DNA of 24,720 nt from CAVXAE01 sp044225565 (GTDB taxonomy: Bacteria; Pseudomonadota; Gammaproteobacteria; Steroidobacterales; Steroidobacteraceae), in assembly GCA_044225565.1 (NCBI GenBank), contig JBGAIL010000056.1:1-24720 (forward strand), read 5' to 3'. The first letter of the stretch is position 1, and the number at the start of each line of letters is the position of its first letter. The notes under the pieces are model-generated. The model was not told the origin of the DNA and did not search any database. It saw nothing but the letters and a program-made list of their open reading frames with translations. The position numbers and the translations under genes were made by a program. Below, piece by piece: positions 24,605 through 24,720 of the stretch.

Positions 24605-24720
24605 GAAGCCGCTGAGACGGCGCCGGGCGCGCTTTCAGGAGCGCAACCCGTCGCGGGTGGCTCTCCCGAGCCTTCTTCAATCAATCTTCGCCCAGTCTTC
24701 GGCCTTTCTTCATGCGCCAT
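24605..24720. other. Sequence after the last gene, no gene supported
   Basis: 116 bases to the window edge. A small ACCCG-TCG-CGGGT hairpin (24646-24658) is present but has no T-tract behind it, so I do not call a terminator. A leftward open frame crosses the edge but its visible part lies antisense to the previous gene and resembles nothing. Confidence 0.4.

Noticed and set aside
24475..24720. Leftward partial gene at the right edge
   Set aside because: Most of it is antisense to the TAM41-like gene and the visible residues match nothing I know; too little sequence to support.
1..24720. CRISPR array, tRNA, rRNA, insertion sequence or prophage
   Set aside because: No regular short repeats, transposase, integrase, terminal repeats or RNA gene sequence was seen.

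Overview
The window is high-GC, densely coded DNA, most likely from a gammaproteobacterium of the Steroidobacter/Nevskiales/Xanthomonadales kind. That placement is inferred from the ECF sigma / FecR / STN-type TonB receptor cassette, the LptF/LptG pair and the overall coding style; no rRNA or tRNA gene is present to confirm it. Two genes each carry a one-base insertion in an AAA run, so draft or metagenome sequence error is possible.

Left part (1-9708): the C-terminal end of an AraC-type regulator converges on a leftward uptake and catabolism block. Read in transcription order this is ECF sigma factor, FecR anti-sigma factor, a large STN-domain TonB receptor, a serine beta-lactamase-fold hydrolase, an erythromycin-esterase-like protein and an amidohydrolase. 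The three hydrolases all have export signals and are closely packed behind the receptor. They look like a surface-signalled system that imports an unknown compound and hydrolyses it in the periplasm. A shared 13-bp element precedes both the sigma and the receptor genes and may be the ECF promoter.

Middle and right part (9747-24604): a lipid island. A leftward operon encodes a fatty acyl-AMP ligase / acyl-ACP synthetase (frameshifted), a dedicated acyl carrier protein, a serine-palmitoyltransferase-like alpha-oxoamine synthase and a large exported protein of unknown function. Divergent from it is a LicC-like sugar/alcohol-phosphate cytidylyltransferase. It converges, sharing a CTAG stop, on a second leftward operon read as metallophosphoesterase, HIT protein, LptF, LptG (frameshifted), a CDP-alcohol phosphotransferase and a MobA-like nucleotidyltransferase. 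Four-base start/stop overlaps run through most of this operon. Divergent from its head are a second, paralogous CDP-alcohol phosphotransferase and a TAM41-like putative CTP:lipid-phosphate cytidylyltransferase.

Together these genes could load a fatty acid on its own ACP, condense it with serine to start a sphingoid base, activate head groups with CTP, join them to the lipid, and move the product outward through an LptFG-type permease. The ceramide synthase and ketoreductase expected in a full sphingolipid pathway are not in the window. The head group, the order of steps and the exported substrate are unknown, and this combination is the most interesting content here.
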